33,252 nucleotides of DNA from DASVAL01 sp035649575 (GTDB lineage Bacteria > Planctomycetota > UBA1135 > UBA2386). Numbering within the stretch: the stretch's first letter is position 1; each line of letters opens with the position of its first letter. This document shows, piece by piece, positions 16,810 through 24,466 of the stretch. Location of the stretch: contig DASRJH010000099.1 of NCBI GenBank assembly GCA_035649575.1, forward strand, positions 1 to 33,252, written 5' to 3'. The notes beneath the pieces are model-generated. The model searched no databases. It was not told where the DNA came from and was given only the letters and a program-made list of their open reading frames with translations. Made by a program: the position numbers and the translations under genes.

Positions 16810-17265
16810 ATGCAGCTCAACGTCAACGGCAGGAAGCACGACGTCCCCGCTCCGCGCGACATGCCCCTGTTGTGGGTGTTGCGCGATCTGCTCGGCCTCA
16901 CCGGAACGAAGTATGGCTGTGGCATCGCACAGTGCGGCGCGTGCACCGTCCACCTCGACGGACAGGCGACGCGCTCTTGCGTCACTCCGGCGGGCGCCGT
17001 TGGCGACCGCGTCGTGACGACGATCGAGGGGCTGTCGCCGGACGGCGATCATCCAGTGCAGCGCGCGTGGATCGAGTGCGACGTCGTGCAATGCGGCTAC
17101 TGCCAGTCGGGCCAGATCATGACCTGCGCCGCGCTGCTCGCCGAGGTCGGGACGCCGAGCGACGCGCAGATCGACGCCGCGATGGCCGGGAACCTGTGCC
17201 GCTGCGGCACCTACCAGCGCATCCGCGCCGCTGTTCACCGCGCTGCCGAGCTCGCGAAGGGGTGA
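16810..17265 (+). CDS. iorA: Isoquinoline 1-oxidoreductase alpha-type (2Fe-2S) subunit
   Basis: The 151-residue protein is a complete small subunit of a xanthine-dehydrogenase-family molybdenum hydroxylase. The plant-type [2Fe-2S] cluster cysteines are at 37, 42, 45 and 57 (YGCGIAQCGACTVHLDG), and the second cluster's cysteines are at 95, 98, 130 and 132 (QCGYCQSGQ and NLCRCGTY). It passes electrons from the molybdopterin subunit. A GGAGA lies 6 nt before the ATG. Normally a molybdopterin-binding subunit of about 700 residues follows at once; here only its signal peptide remains 3 nt downstream, so this subunit has no visible partner in the window. The symbol reflects family membership, not a proven substrate. 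Confidence 0.9.
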   Translation: MQLNVNGRKHDVPAPRDMPLLWVLRDLLGLTGTKYGCGIAQCGACTVHLDGQATRSCVTPAGAVGDRVVTTIEGLSPDGDHPVQRAWIECDVVQCGYCQSGQIMTCAALLAEVGTPSDAQIDAAMAGNLCRCGTYQRIRAAVHRAAELAKG

Positions 17266-17268
17266 CCC

Positions 17269-17667
17269 ATGGAGACCCGCCGCGCCTTCCTGAAGTCCTC
17301 CGCCGCCACCGGCCTCGTCCTCGCGTTCCCGGCATGCGCTGCAGCACCTGCCACGGCACGGCCAACCCGCCGGCGAGCTACGGCCCGCACGCTCCGCCTG
17401 GAGCGCCCAACTGGCACCTGCCGCCGGCGGGAACGCCGATGGTGTTCCACGGCCGATCTTCGGCGCAACTCGCGAAGGCGCTCGCCGACCCCGAAGCAGA
17501 ACGGCGGCAAGACGCTCGAGCAGCTGCTCGATCACGTCAGCCACGACGCACTGGTCTTGTGGGGCTGGAGCCCCGGCGGCGAGCGCGCGCCGGTGCCGAC
17601 GCCGCACGCGGAGTTCGTCGCGGCGTTCAAGGCCTGGATCGACGCGGGCGCGCCGAGCGGCCAGTAG
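17269..17667 (+). pseudogene. Fused, frameshifted remnant: molybdopterin-subunit signal joined to a c-type-heme-like ior-associated protein
   Basis: The start METRRAFLKSSAATGLVLAF is the Tat signal typical of the molybdopterin subunit IorB, which is normally about 700 residues. Around 17322-17333 the sequence switches to another frame reading VPGMRCSTCHG, then NPPASYGPHAPPG and PNWHLPPAGTPMVF, the C-terminal half of a small protein often encoded beside ior genes, with a CxxCH heme-binding motif. At a CCCC run (17489-17492) the frame shifts back: dropping one C gives ADPKQNGGKTLEQ, continuing as HVSHDALVLWGW to the stop. So the bulk of iorB and the front of the next gene are missing, and there is one single-base frameshift. 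A deletion in the genome or an assembly error are both possible. Confidence 0.7.
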
Positions 17668-17689
17668 CGCACGTAGTGCAGGCCGCGGC

Positions 17690-17752
17690 TTGTCGGGACC
17701 TCGCGGCGTGGGGATCATCGGACCGTGGGGCTCGGGTGGTTCCGAACCGCAG
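17690..17752 (+). repeat. Dispersed intergenic element, copy 4
   Basis: The 5' end is TTGTCGG and the middle matches the other copies. The stem is GGCTCGG/CCGAACC around GTGGTT, with one C-A mismatch. It starts 22 nt after the ior remnant stop and its stem ends 29 nt before the ATG at 17778. Confidence 0.8.
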
Positions 17753-17777
17753 CACGTTCTTTTCCCCGGTGACTTCG

Positions 17778-18338
17778 ATGGACACGCGAAGAACCCCTGC
17801 ACCCTCGACCATGAGTCGGACCCCGTCTCGGACCGCCCCGCGTTCGGACTTCGTGACTGGCGTCGCGTTGACTTGCATCGTGCTCGCGAGCCTCTCGACC
17901 GTGGGCAGCGCCGTGCAATGCGCGATCCTCGCGCTGTGGCGGCAGCAAGGGCTGTGGAACACGTCGTTCGCCGAATTGCCCGCGCCGATGCGGTTCGTGC
18001 TCGAGCACGCCGGGTTGCTGTCGGGCCTTGCCGCGGTCGCGAGCATCGTGGCGCTGGCGGCCGGGATCGGCTTGCTGCGGCGCCAGAACTGGGCGCGGTG
18101 CGCCGTCGTCGCGTTGTTGGGCCTCGGCATCGCGGTGAGCCTCGCGGGCGCCCTGTTGCCGGTGTTCGCGCCGATGCCTGCCATCGGCGCCGCCGGGCTC
18201 CCCGGTGCCTTCGACCTGATCCGCGGCGTCATGCTCGCGATGGGGGGCGTGACGGCCCTCGCCATCAGCGTCCTGCTGGGCTGGCTCATCGCGCGGCTGC
18301 TGTCGCCGGCCGTTCGGCACGAGTTCCGCGCGAGCTGA
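17778..18338 (+). CDS. Four-helix membrane protein of unknown function
   Basis: The protein is hydrophobic with about four membrane helices: FVTGVALTCIVLASLSTVG, LLSGLAAVASIVALAAGIG, CAVVALLGLGIAVSLAGALL and GVMLAMGGVTALAISVLLGW. The short linker GLLRRQNWARC resembles the cytoplasmic turn of small uncharacterised membrane proteins. There are no charged catalytic motifs. Two in-frame ATGs, 17778 (186 residues) and 17811 (175 residues), lack a clear ribosome site. The downstream one starts nearer the first helix; the upstream one is given here as the outer limit. It lies between the ior remnant and a tail fragment, and repeat copy 4 precedes it. Confidence 0.7.
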   Translation: MDTRRTPAPSTMSRTPSRTAPRSDFVTGVALTCIVLASLSTVGSAVQCAILALWRQQGLWNTSFAELPAPMRFVLEHAGLLSGLAAVASIVALAAGIGLLRRQNWARCAVVALLGLGIAVSLAGALLPVFAPMPAIGAAGLPGAFDLIRGVMLAMGGVTALAISVLLGWLIARLLSPAVRHEFRAS

Positions 18339-18383
18339 CTTGGCCGGCACCGCGCAGCGCTTTCTGCCGCTGGGGCGCCGCTC

Positions 18384-18560
18384 GTGGAGTTCTACCTGTC
18401 GACCTGGCCCGCAGAGCTCGCGACTCCGCAGGCGCGCAGCAAGCTGCACGCGCGCGACCCCCACGCGCTCGAGCACGCCCGCATCCGCCTCGGCCCGTTC
18501 ACGGTTCCTGCCGACCAGCACGAAGTGGCGCTCGAGCTCCGCCTGCCCCCGCTCCGCTGA
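18384..18560 (+). pseudogene. C-terminal tail of a lost surface-type protein
   Basis: A frame with strong G/C third positions reads VEFYLSTWPAELATPQARSK and ends ADQHEVALELRLPPLR before a stop at 18560. The end RLGPFTVPADQHEVALELRLPP is similar in form to the last strand of CarboxypepD_reg units, compared with GRFTPRAGETVTVEVRLPP at the end of the 1077-residue protein at 6902. There is no convincing start: a GTG at 18384 is in frame but within the matching part. It is best read as the 3' end of a deleted gene, followed 75 nt later by repeat copy 5. Confidence 0.45.
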
Positions 18561-18635
18561 ACCAGCCCACCTCGTTGCCGTTCCCTCCACCAGCCAGCGT
18601 GCCAGGGCGCCGGCTCGGCGACCGACGTCCCGCCG

Positions 18636-18695
18636 GTCGACTCTCGCGGCGAGGCGATCGTCAGACCGTGTGGTTCGGGTAAGTCCGAACCGCAG
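18636..18695 (+). repeat. Dispersed intergenic element, copy 5
   Basis: The 5' end is the most diverged (GGTCGACTCTCGCGGCG) and is about two bases shorter. The stem GGTTCGG/CCGAACC is perfect, with a different loop (GTAAGT). GCAGCTCGAGG follows. The stem ends 31 nt before the ATG at 18723, which has its own AGGAAGG ribosome site. Confidence 0.82.
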
Positions 18696-18722
18696 CTCGA
18701 GGATCCAATCCCCAGGAAGGTC

Positions 18723-19502
18723 ATGAACGACATCTCTCGACTGATGGTCGCCGTGCTCGCGAGCGTTGCCGCGGCCGCGGCCGTGTGCACGTTGCTCGCT
18801 CCCGCCGCGCCGGCACCGATGGTGGCGATGGCCTCGGTCGACGTGGCGCGCGTCGAAGCGCTGGAAGCCGCGCTGCTCGAACTGCGCCGCGCCGCACCGG
18901 TGGCGCAGGTCGCAGATCCTTCACCACCGGTGCAGCCGCAGCGCGTCGCGCTGCCCGAACCGGTGCCGGAACGCATCGCCGTCGACGCGATCGAAGCGCG
19001 GGTGCAGCGGCTCGAGCAGCTCGTCACAGCGCTCGGCGCGCGGCCCGAGCGACCGGCTGCGGAACGCCCGCACCCGGGACCACGGAACCAGAAGGAGGCG
19101 AGCGAGTGGATCCTCGATCCTGCCGCGGACACCGCGAGGAAGATGCTCGCGCACGAGACGTTGCGTCAGGTTCACGACGCGTATACGCCCGCGATGGTCG
19201 CGGAGCTGTTGCGGATCGGCACGACGGATCTCGACGGCGGCGTGCGCGCGGACGTCTGGCGCTTCTTCGACGGCAGGTCCCGACTGCCCGTTCTGGTGGC
19301 ACCGCTCGTGCGCGCGCTGATGGCGGACGGCGACGCGCGTGCGCGCGAGGAAGCCGCGGACACGCTCGGCAGCTACCTGGACGACCCGATCGTCGAACCC
19401 GCGCTGCGGCGAGCGGCACAGGCCGACGCGTCGGACCGCGTGCGCGCGAAGGCCAAGCGCACGCTCGAGTCGCGGCGCAGCTTCGCGGCCGTCGACCGCT
19501 GA
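18723..19502 (+). CDS. Membrane-anchored coiled-coil / HEAT-like repeat protein, paralogue B
   Basis: This 259-residue protein shares the layout of the protein at 15858: hydrophobic N-terminal helix (LMVAVLASVAAAAAVCTLLA), coiled-coil segments (VARVEALEAALLELRR, IEARVQRLEQLVTALG), and C-terminal helical repeats with matching motifs (GGVRADVWRFFDG, DGDARAREEAADTLGSYLD, SDRVRAKAKRTLE). The two are clearly paralogues, probably about one third identical in the C-terminal part by eye. An AGGAAGG 3 nt upstream of the ATG fixes the start. It follows repeat copy 5, as paralogue A follows copy 3, so gene and leader may have been copied together. The partner it binds is unknown. Confidence 0.78.
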   Translation: MNDISRLMVAVLASVAAAAAVCTLLAPAAPAPMVAMASVDVARVEALEAALLELRRAAPVAQVADPSPPVQPQRVALPEPVPERIAVDAIEARVQRLEQLVTALGARPERPAAERPHPGPRNQKEASEWILDPAADTARKMLAHETLRQVHDAYTPAMVAELLRIGTTDLDGGVRADVWRFFDGRSRLPVLVAPLVRALMADGDARAREEAADTLGSYLDDPIVEPALRRAAQADASDRVRAKAKRTLESRRSFAAVDR

Positions 19503-19691
19503 CGATTGCTGCAGCCGCTGAGCACGCCGTGCTGGAGTGCCGCCAGCGCCTACCACGCGAGGGACAGATGCGTTGGCGCTGTCGAAAGGACCGGCGCGGC
19601 GAGAGCGGCCTGGCGCAGTCCCGCGGCGGCCTACTTCGCCTGGCGCATCACGCTGCCGCGCGGAATCCGAACGCGGACGCGGCCCCGCGCG

Positions 19692-20960
19692 TCACTTGGG
19701 CGGCGCCACGTCGAGGGTGCACGCGACCTCGAGGGCGCTCGCGACGTCGTCGCTGAGCCCCCAGAACACCAACCCACCCTCGAAGCAGCCGACCGACAGG
19801 CCGAGCTTGCGGGCGATCGAGGGCCGCAGCTGGTTCAGGATCGCCACCGAAGCGACGTGCTGCACGCCGCTGATCACCCACACCGGCTCGATCGGCGTTT
19901 CCTTCGCAAGCACCTGTTCGGCGGTGCACTCACGCGCCCGCTGCGTGGCCCACCGCCTCCGTGGTCCGTTCAACGCCACCGCCTCGAACACGCGCCGGCC
20001 TTCGTCGAGCGGCACCAGGACGATGTCGCTCGCGCGGAGCGCGCGCGTCGCCTCGACATACCACGCCGCCGGCCCGAGACGCCGCGGTGCCCCTGCGGCG
20101 ACCGGCTTGGCGGCGTCGGTCTCCCGGCTCCGCCACAGGATGTTGGCGCCGAGCGCGCGGGCCGTCTCGGTCAGGAACGCCGCTACGTCCAGATCGCGCT
20201 CGGGCCAGGCCGTCTCCGGCCCCGCGGGCAGCGCCGCCGGCGCGCGCGGTGTCGCACCATCGCCCTGCCCGTCGGCAGCGCGGAGGTAGCGCAGCACGCA
20301 GGCGACGTCGTCGGTGCAACCGGCCACGACGATGCGGTTGTTCTCGGCCGTGAGGGTGACGGCGGGAACGCCACCGACGCTGGCGAAGAACGGGCGCGAC
20401 ATGTTGATCGCGATCGGCGCCTGCATCTTCTTGCAGTCGTAGAACGAGCGCACCATCGCGATCTGGTTGGGTCGCGCCAGCACCTCGGCGGGATCGCGCG
20501 CCTCGGCCCCATCCATCAGCGACTTGACGTTGTCCCTGGTGACGAGCACGACGCGGCTCGTCGCCGCGGCGGCGCCCTTGCCTTCTGTGCCATCGCCCGT
20601 CACTTCCGCGGGCACGAGCAGCAGGTCGCGGCTGCGCAGCATGATCGTCACGACGTCGCTCCAGGCGTCGGCGTCGAGGCGCAGTTCGCTCTGCAGGTGG
20701 ATCCGCTTCGCCTCGGGATCGAGCCCCGCGAGGTCGCACTCGATCTTCGCCTTGCGGATCTGGCCGAGCAGGTCGACGAGTGCGCCGAGGTCGTGGTCGC
20801 CGGCCGGCAGCGTGAACTGCGCGGCGCGCGTCGCCGGCCGAGGGCCTGCGTCGACCTGCGCCGCGAGGCCGGTGGCGAGCGCGAGCAGTGCGAACGCCGC
20901 CGCCGCCGTGGTCACGGGGCGCGGACGCGGGGATGAATGAGAAAAGAGATTGTTGTTCAT
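19692..20960 (-). CDS. Exported protein with secretin-N-like domains, 422 aa
   Basis: A signal peptide (MNNNLFSHSS, then a hydrophobic TTAAAAFALLALATGLAAQ) is followed by a segment resembling N-domains of GspD/PilQ secretins: FTLPAGDHDLGALVDLLG then KAKIECDLAGL, and later NRIVVAGCTDDVACVLRYL, the usual strand and helix before a secretin barrel. No secretin pore domain follows. The C-terminal third has a second similar unit ending in SALEVACTLDVAPPK. It could bind a transport or pilus complex, or be a stand-alone domain protein; the similarity is by pattern only. The ATG at 20960 begins 36 nt after the stop of the upstream co-oriented gene, so the two are probably one operon. Confidence 0.65.
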   Translation of the reverse strand: MNNNLFSHSSPRPRPVTTAAAAFALLALATGLAAQVDAGPRPATRAAQFTLPAGDHDLGALVDLLGQIRKAKIECDLAGLDPEAKRIHLQSELRLDADAWSDVVTIMLRSRDLLLVPAEVTGDGTEGKGAAAATSRVVLVTRDNVKSLMDGAEARDPAEVLARPNQIAMVRSFYDCKKMQAPIAINMSRPFFASVGGVPAVTLTAENNRIVVAGCTDDVACVLRYLRAADGQGDGATPRAPAALPAGPETAWPERDLDVAAFLTETARALGANILWRSRETDAAKPVAAGAPRRLGPAAWYVEATRALRASDIVLVPLDEGRRVFEAVALNGPRRRWATQRARECTAEQVLAKETPIEPVWVISGVQHVASVAILNQLRPSIARKLGLSVGCFEGGLVFWGLSDDVASALEVACTLDVAPPK

Positions 20961-20995
20961 GCGTCGTGGTTCCGCGGCCGGTGGAATCGTGATGA

Positions 20996-23191
20996 TCACT
21001 TCTTCTCCGGCGGAGTTCCTTCGGTTGCCGTCCCCGGGTCGGCCGGCGTGCCCGCCGGGAAGTACTGCGGCAGCCACTTGTGCAGCAGGTTGGTCTTGTA
21101 GAGGCCGTAGCCGACGCCGGCGAGGAGCAGCAGCAAGAACAGCACCTTCGGCCAGACGCTTTTCTTCCGCGCGTAGGGATCGACCAACGAACGCTCCGAT
21201 CCGGGCGGGATCTTCGGCAGCGCCGTCAGCGAGCCACCGAGCGGAACGTTGACGCGCGTCAGCGTGTTCACGGCCCAGCCGTTCGCGTCGAGGATCGGGC
21301 CGAGGTTGCGCTGACGCAGCTTGAGCCAGGCGATGAACATCGATGGACCAGAGATCGCGAGCACGATCCCGATGATGCCGAGCGGGATCCACGGACCGAG
21401 GTCCAGGAAGCCCGTGAGCAGCGCGGTGAACACGCCGGCGATGCCCGACACCGCGACGCCCAATGCGGCGATCGTGCCGACCTCGAACTTGGGTTTCGTC
21501 GGGGCGGCGCCGGGCTTCGCAGGTTGGGCCACGGCCGTGGCCGCACTGGCGGCCAGCTTGCCGGTCGCTTCTTCGTCCGCCGCAGCGGCCTTCTTCGCGA
21601 CGGTCTCCTGGATGCTGCGAAGCACCCGCTTGTAGGGCGACCAGAACGCCTGCCGGATGCTGATCGGGTTGTTGATGATCTTCGTGATCGTGGCGTTCCA
21701 GTCGCGACCCTTGCGGTCGTAGAAGAGGCCGTTGCGGCCTTCGAAGAGGTTGTCGCTGTCGCCGGCCGTGATCGCGCAGGCGACGGTCATCTTCTCACCG
21801 CCGGGCCGCGTGCAGTCGACGTAGACTAGGTAGCTGTTCGACATCGGCGCCATCTTGGCGTGCTTGACGGCGTCGTTGACGTGGAAGCACATGTCGCACG
21901 CGCGGCCGTCGAGATACAGCGTCCCGACCTGGAAGATGGCGCCGCGGCGCGAATAGAAGTCCGAGAAGCTCACGTAGTTGTTGAGCAGCTTGTGCAGGTC
22001 GCGGTGCAGGTAGGCGAGTTTCTCGACGCGCGCCATGGCCTCGACCTCGCGGGCCAGCGCGAGGTCGTCGTCGATCGCCTGCTGCAGGACGGCCTTGCTC
22101 TTGCCGGCCAGGATCTCGCGCACGCGCTGCTTGCCGAGCTTCTCGACCGCGGCACCTGCTTTTTTGGCGAGCCAGGTCGAGTAGGCGTCGAGCTTCGTGC
22201 AGAGCGCGACCCAGTCGTCCTCGGTCAGCGTGTCCTTGCCCTTGCAGCAGGTCGCCGCGAACTTCTGGATCGCGGTCGTCCAGGCCGGGTTGATGCCCTT
22301 GGTCAGGGCCAGCGGCCTGTTGGCCTCGACGAGCGCGACCGGGAAGTGCGCGATCTCGTCGGCTGTGATCGTGAGATCCTTCGCGGCGGCGGCCATGTAG
22401 GCATCCTGCTCGCGATTCACGGCGGCCAGCGCGCGCGGGTCGAACGCCGCGAGGCGGCAGCGGCCGAAGTAGTCGTCGATCTTCGCGCGCACCGCGGCCA
22501 ATGCGGCGTAGGCCGCGGCAGTGCCGTCGCCGAAGGGCTGCGTGTTCTTCGTGTCGAGTTCGCTGGTCTTGTGCCAGGTGTCGAAGTCGGCGCACGCCGC
22601 GAAGAAGGCGTCGAGTTGCTTCTGGTCGAAGCCCAGCTTGCCCGATCGGTCCAGGGCGCCGGCCATGGAGGCGACGACGTCGGCCGCGACCGCGCGCGCC
22701 TGATCGTCGTCGATCGTGTCGGGTGGCACGATGCCGTCGCCGTTGCGCTTGCCCTTGGCGAACACTTCGGCCGTCTTCGCGGTGTCGGCGACCGTGATCA
22801 CGGACATGTCCTTGCCGAGGCTCTTCAGGATGTGCTGCGCGGAGGCGAGCAGCGTCTTGCCCTCCGCGGTGTCGGTGCGCAGGTTCGCGAGCGCGACGCC
22901 GTCCTCGCCCTTCACCAGCGCATCGGCGTTCTGCAGCACTTCGCGCAGCCACTTGACCGCGGCCAGGATCTCCGGAGGCCGGACGTGCGCGTCGTCGTCG
23001 GAGTCGAGCAGCTGGAGCGTGCGCGAGTGGATCTCGAGACCCTTCACGGGGCAGCTCAGCGCGACCCAGAGCTTCAGGTCGAGTTGGTCGAGGTTCAGGA
23101 TGTCCGCGCCCTTGTCGAGGCGGACCTGATCGACGCCGCCGGCGCGGTAGAAGGACCAGCGATGGGTGGTCTTGGGGGCAGCCTTGCTCAT
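20996..23191 (-). CDS. Large uncharacterised membrane protein with EF-hand-like loops, 731 aa
   Basis: Most of the protein is a soluble alpha-helical region of about 570 residues. Residues 63-74 form a full EF-hand loop: acids at positions 1, 3 and 5, His at 7, Val at 8, Glu at 12 (DSDDDAHVRPPE). More degenerate loops occur at NGDGIVPPD and LDRSGKLGFDQ. A CDMC pair lies in the middle. Membrane helices are at about 571-592, 600-622 and 680-697. I recognise the N-terminal pattern (RWSFYRAGGVDQVRL, LWVALSCPVKGLE) as a conserved but unnamed family. Ca2+ binding is inferred. It is the first gene of a pair with the secretin-N-like gene 36 nt downstream. Confidence 0.75.
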   Translation of the reverse strand: MSKAAPKTTHRWSFYRAGGVDQVRLDKGADILNLDQLDLKLWVALSCPVKGLEIHSRTLQLLDSDDDAHVRPPEILAAVKWLREVLQNADALVKGEDGVALANLRTDTAEGKTLLASAQHILKSLGKDMSVITVADTAKTAEVFAKGKRNGDGIVPPDTIDDDQARAVAADVVASMAGALDRSGKLGFDQKQLDAFFAACADFDTWHKTSELDTKNTQPFGDGTAAAYAALAAVRAKIDDYFGRCRLAAFDPRALAAVNREQDAYMAAAAKDLTITADEIAHFPVALVEANRPLALTKGINPAWTTAIQKFAATCCKGKDTLTEDDWVALCTKLDAYSTWLAKKAGAAVEKLGKQRVREILAGKSKAVLQQAIDDDLALAREVEAMARVEKLAYLHRDLHKLLNNYVSFSDFYSRRGAIFQVGTLYLDGRACDMCFHVNDAVKHAKMAPMSNSYLVYVDCTRPGGEKMTVACAITAGDSDNLFEGRNGLFYDRKGRDWNATITKIINNPISIRQAFWSPYKRVLRSIQETVAKKAAAADEEATGKLAASAATAVAQPAKPGAAPTKPKFEVGTIAALGVAVSGIAGVFTALLTGFLDLGPWIPLGIIGIVLAISGPSMFIAWLKLRQRNLGPILDANGWAVNTLTRVNVPLGGSLTALPKIPPGSERSLVDPYARKKSVWPKVLFLLLLLAGVGYGLYKTNLLHKWLPQYFPAGTPADPGTATEGTPPEKK

Positions 23192-23294
23192 TGCGGATCG
23201 TGGGCCCTCGGGCTCGGCGCGTTTGGAGCGGCAAGAGTTCCCAAGGCCGCACCGCGGATCAAGCGGCTCGCAGGAAAGACGCGCCTACCGTGGC

Positions 23295-24332
23295 TCAGGC
23301 AGCGGGCAGCGCGGCCAGGTTGGCCCGGGCGTCGCGGTGGTCGGGCTGCAGCGCGAGCGCCCGTTCGAAGCTGGATCGCGCGCCACGCAGGTCGCCGGCC
23401 TTGAACAACACGACGCCGAGGTGGTTGTAGACATCGGCGCTGCGCGCGCCGGTGGCGAGCGCCGCGCGGAATGCCTGGGCTGCCTCGTGCAGGTGGCCGA
23501 GCGCGAGCAGCGTGTGACCTCGCGATGCGTGGAGGGGCGCGTCGTCGATGCCGCGCGCGGCGAGGTCGTCGTAGAGGCGCAGGGCCTCGGTGGGGGCACC
23601 GGTCTCGTGGTGCGATCGGGCACAGAGCCGCACGACCTCGAGGTCATCGGGCGCGAGCAACAGCGCGGCGGCGAAGAGTCGGGCGGCTGGTTGGGTCTGG
23701 TTGTGCCTGCGCATGAACAGGCCGGCCGCCTTCAGCTGCGTCACGAGGCTCGCGACGATCTGCTCACCACGCTCCGCGGGTGGGACGACGAGGTGCAGCG
23801 GGGACCGCACGGTGGCGGGCGCCGAGATGCACGCGCGCAGCGCTGCTTCGAGCTCTTCGCCGTGTTGGTCGGTGTGATCGATGCCGCCGAGGATCTGCCG
23901 CGCCTCGATCTGGAAACGCTGGGTGAGCAGTTCGGTCAGGTGTGGTGCGGTCGTCACGTGCTGCACGCGCGGCAGGCGGTAGGCCGCTTCGATGCGCTCG
24001 CGCAGTGGCTCGTTCTCGGCGTCGTCGCCCTCGTAGCCCTGGCAGAAGTGAACGGGCACGCCCTTCTTGGGGCCCGCGCATGCGGCCCAGTGCATCGTGT
24101 TCCAGTACGTGCTGACGATCACGTCCGCGTCGGGGAGGTGCTCGGTGCGGAAGTCGTGCACCTTCTGGAAGGTGCACTGCAGACGCATCCAGTCGGGTGT
24201 TCCCGAACGGCTCGACACGACCACTTGATGGCCTCGCCGGTGGAGCCAGTTCGCGTGCTGGAGCGCCACCTTGACTTCGCCCGAGAGCTGATCGGCGGCA
24301 TCGAGCAGCCACGTGATTCGCATTCGTTCCAT
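23295..24332 (-). CDS. Glycosyltransferase N-terminal domain fused to TPR repeats, 345 aa
   Basis: Residues 1-160 resemble the first Rossmann half of GT4-type glycosyltransferases: MRITWLLDAADQLSGEVKVA, then ANWLHRRGHQVVVSS, LPDADVIVSTYW, and an acceptor-side HFCQGYEGDD. The second half, which holds the sugar-nucleotide site, is missing. In its place a linker and TPR units follow from about 225 to the end (AARLFAAALLLAPDDLEVV, AALATGARSADVYNHLG, SSFERALALQPDHRDARA). It may bind a sugar acceptor or have lost activity. The ATG at 24332 is chosen; one at 24323 is also possible. It is divergent from the proline dehydrogenase gene. Confidence 0.72.
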   Translation of the reverse strand: MERMRITWLLDAADQLSGEVKVALQHANWLHRRGHQVVVSSRSGTPDWMRLQCTFQKVHDFRTEHLPDADVIVSTYWNTMHWAACAGPKKGVPVHFCQGYEGDDAENEPLRERIEAAYRLPRVQHVTTAPHLTELLTQRFQIEARQILGGIDHTDQHGEELEAALRACISAPATVRSPLHLVVPPAERGEQIVASLVTQLKAAGLFMRRHNQTQPAARLFAAALLLAPDDLEVVRLCARSHHETGAPTEALRLYDDLAARGIDDAPLHASRGHTLLALGHLHEAAQAFRAALATGARSADVYNHLGVVLFKAGDLRGARSSFERALALQPDHRDARANLAALPAA

Positions 24333-24466
24333 GCGTTGTTGCCTTTGATCGGCCCGATGGCACGGGACAACTTGAGCCCAGGACTCGAGCCTGGGCGCAG
24401 GCCCAGGCGCCGCGCGGCCCGTGCGTGGCATTCGCGCGGATCAGGCGGCATGATCCGCGCGCTGCC

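Noticed and set aside
19503..19691. Gap between the HEAT-like gene and the secretin-N-like gene
   Set aside because: Searched for a third protein-coding frame, hairpin or repeat copy. Only low-complexity arginine-rich frames are present.
19506..20936. Long open + strand frame over the secretin-N-like gene
   Set aside because: It is opposite a gene with signal peptide and coherent domains. Its translation is Arg/Ala/His-rich and lacks motifs, as expected for antisense of GC-rich coding DNA.
21860..23404. Long open + strand frame over the 731-aa membrane protein
   Set aside because: Antisense artefact of high GC; the reverse-strand protein has membrane helices and an EF-hand loop, while this frame has none.
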